A DNA stretch of 64,000 nucleotides, taken from Acanthornis magna (Eukaryota; Chordata; Aves; Passeriformes; Acanthizidae). Below the pieces are notes generated by a model. It saw only the letters and a list, made by a program, of their open reading frames with translations, searched no databases and was not told where the DNA came from. The position numbers and the translations under genes were made by a program. Of this stretch, positions 62,001 through 64,000 are shown piece after piece. Location of the stretch: assembly GCA_036785705.1 (NCBI GenBank), contig JAWUZG010000013.1, positions 21,237,001 to 21,301,000 on the forward strand, read 5' to 3'. Each line of letters opens with the position of its first letter. Within the stretch, counting starts at the first letter, position 1.

Positions 62001-64000
62001 AGTCAACCATGGCGTCTGATACATGAAAAAAATTACTTATGCTGTCAGCTTCCATTATTTACATGATCTTTCTATGGTTGAGTCGTGGCTGTGGATGTGC
62101 AATTCAGCTAGAAAAATTGTGTATTTACACAGATGGGTGCTGGCATGTGACCAGGGCTGGAGCAAAACGCCTGGCTAGAGGTAGAAATCAAATACACAGA
62201 GTGGTGAATTGGTTTTTGAGGGGTTTGGTTGCAAGGCGCAAATGTTTACAGGTATGAAGGGCTCTCTGGGAAATGGTGATTCTCAGGAAAAGGAAGGTGT
62301 TGTGAGCAGCTTTGGGTGTTTGCTCTGCTTGGCTTCCTGGGGCTCCTGTTTCAGACTGGGCATCTCTGCCTCTTGTTTTATTTGGGAATTCCTAGCAAGG
62401 ACAAACATGCTCTCAGTGTAGTCAGAGAAGTCTCTCAATAAGACTAAAAAAAAATCTTTTTCCAGAATAATGGAAGTTGACTGTCAGGGTGTGGGTGCAG
62501 TGCCTGGGATGGGGAAGAAAAGACTTGGTAGTCCTCCTTCATAGAAGAATTTTATGGTGAGGGAGAGACAAAGGTCAGGAGAGAGGTCCTTTCCTCTCTC
62601 ATTCCCTTCTTTCTGTGGATTGTGCATTGGAACAAACTGTTTCCACCACAGTCTGGATTCGGCTATAATTAAATCAGTGGGAATTTATCAGTAAACTTAT
62701 TTTCTTTCGTGCCTTACAAGGGTGTGTTTGTGTGCTCTGGGCACAACTGCTTGCCTTGGAAAACCCTCAGAGCGGAGACCTGGCAATGAGATGCAATCCC
62801 TAACCTTTCCAGAGGCTGTAGGACACTGTCATAAATCCCTCTCTCCATTTCTGGGATTTGCCTTTTGACCACCCCCATCCCCACGTGCAGAAGGGCTGTA
62901 AAACACTTCAGCCAGGTGCTGACTTGGTTCCTGCCGAGAAGTTTGCAGGGAGGGATCCTCAGCGCTGGCACCTTAAACCTAGAGCAAATGCAGGCGATGG
63001 GAAAACTTCCCAGGTTTCAAACTGGACAGGAGAGTGTGTGACAAAGTCTCCACAAAGCTTGGGATTTTGCCAGGATTGTCTCAATACCAAGTGGTGAGGT
63101 GAGGTTTTTGTCACCGTGGTGCGAGGTGACATCTCTACTGAACTTTCAGTATGAGTGGAAATCTCTGACCTGCTTTCGATCTCTGAAGTTCAAACAGCGG
63201 CCAAGTGTCAGGAGCACAGCCCTCAGTGCTGCGGGGCACAGGTAATGGAGGCAGGAGGGATGAAAGAGGGGAAGAAGGAGCAAGGGGTTGGGGCCATGCC
63301 ATCAGAGAGACCGCCAAGAAGGGCAACAGGTCCTCTGCTGGCATTAGTGGCCTGTGGTTAACTTGGAACAACATGTATTTCACATTAAAAACATCATAAA
63401 ATATTTGTAGGTGTGTTCGTGCCTTCCTTGAGGGTGTGACTCTCCCTCCCTCAAGGAGGAGAAGTGTCCTCGTGGGTTGGCAGGTATTTAACACGTGGAG
63501 AATTGGTACATAAAATCCATTTAACTTGTTAGTGAATCAATTGCAGCTCCCTTGGTGGCGGTGGGATGAGCAAACCCTTTCCCTCCAAATTGTTGTCTCT
63601 GCAGTTCTGCACAGCTTCCCTCTGCTGCTCATAGCTCAGTTCAACTCCATTCAGTTGGATAAACTGCAGGGGAAAAAACCCAACTTTTGCCCACACGGAG
63701 ACATTTCCTGATGAGAAAGAAGAAGAAAAGCACGTAGCTTTTGTGACTTAAGCTCTTAAGTGACTTGTGACTTAAGACTTGTGACTTAAGAAAAGCAGTG
63801 AGCTTGATTTCCCAGAGGGAATTAAGTCAGTAAATGTTGTTGCATTGAGGGGAAGCCCCCACTCGCCATTCCAGTGTCACTTTTAACAGTCCAGAAGCTT
63901 CTGATCGCAGATGCACTTCCCCAAAACAGCTAAATAGCAGCACATCCCCAAGGAACTGAAGAAGGGAAACTGAATTTCTCAACTTTGAGCATGTCAGCGC
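59026..64000. other. Gene-free interval to window end
   Basis: About 5 kb with no CR1 or LTR sequence. It contains T-runs near 61320-61338 and 61551-61565 and a short direct/palindromic repeat at 63741-63790. ORFs of up to 119 codons show no known domain. Confidence 0.5.
63741..63790. repeat. Short imperfect tandem repeat of TTGTGACTTAAG
   Basis: The 12-mer ttgtgacttaag occurs at 63741-63752, 63765-63776 and 63779-63790, with an extra palindromic CTTAAG at 63755-63760. The last two copies are adjacent 14-mers beginning 'acttgtgacttaag'. It looks like a small replication-slippage repeat. Confidence 0.9.

Noticed and set aside
1..64000. Bacterial-type features (operons, ribosome binding sites, CRISPR, tRNA or rRNA genes)
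   Set aside because: The sequence is vertebrate non-coding DNA; no array of spaced repeats, cloverleaf-like tRNA or rRNA sequence was seen.

Overview
No protein-coding gene, rRNA, tRNA or CRISPR array can be supported in this 64 kb window. It looks like non-coding (intergenic or intronic) DNA from a bird. The main evidence is about twenty fragments of CR1 LINE retrotransposons, most with the characteristic avian CR1 3' end (a 'gaatggtttgggttggaagg'-type block, or its reverse complement ending in 'attctatga'). It also holds two full solo LTRs of one small endogenous-retrovirus family. Open reading frames are short and scattered with no recognisable domains. Several of the longest run through CR1 or LTR sequence. 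Placing the bird more precisely, for example as a songbird, would be a guess.

Layout. 1-11.6 kb: AT-rich unique sequence with seven short CR1 pieces, including one very old one at about 3.0 kb and a tail-to-tail pair at 7.4-7.6 kb. 11.6-22.35 kb: nearly 11 kb with no recognisable transposon and a compact CpG-rich block at about 12.5 kb. 22.35-43.4 kb: the CR1-rich part, with eleven fragments, nearly all on the minus strand. The longest is at 33.78-34.84 kb. It keeps a broken piece of the CR1 ORF2 reverse transcriptase and is split by a 270-bp solo LTR with a perfect 6-bp target duplication. 45.2-45.5 kb: a second solo LTR of the same family in the opposite orientation, also with a perfect 6-bp target duplication. 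46-56 kb: mostly unique, with three plus-strand CR1 tails. 56-64 kb: no CR1, a CpG-rich segment at about 58.07-58.47 kb and a long AAT microsatellite at 58.9 kb.

The signal that standard repeat classes do not explain is a pair of 105-bp blocks at 55,088-55,192 and 58,335-58,439. They are inverted relative to each other, 3.1 kb apart and about 92% identical by hand count (8 mismatches), with sharp edges and no flanking similarity. They could be copies of an undescribed dispersed repeat or a duplicated conserved non-coding element.

Because no gene was found there is no pathway to describe. Functional interest is confined to possible cis-regulatory blocks (inference only) and to the history of nested insertion and inverted duplication.
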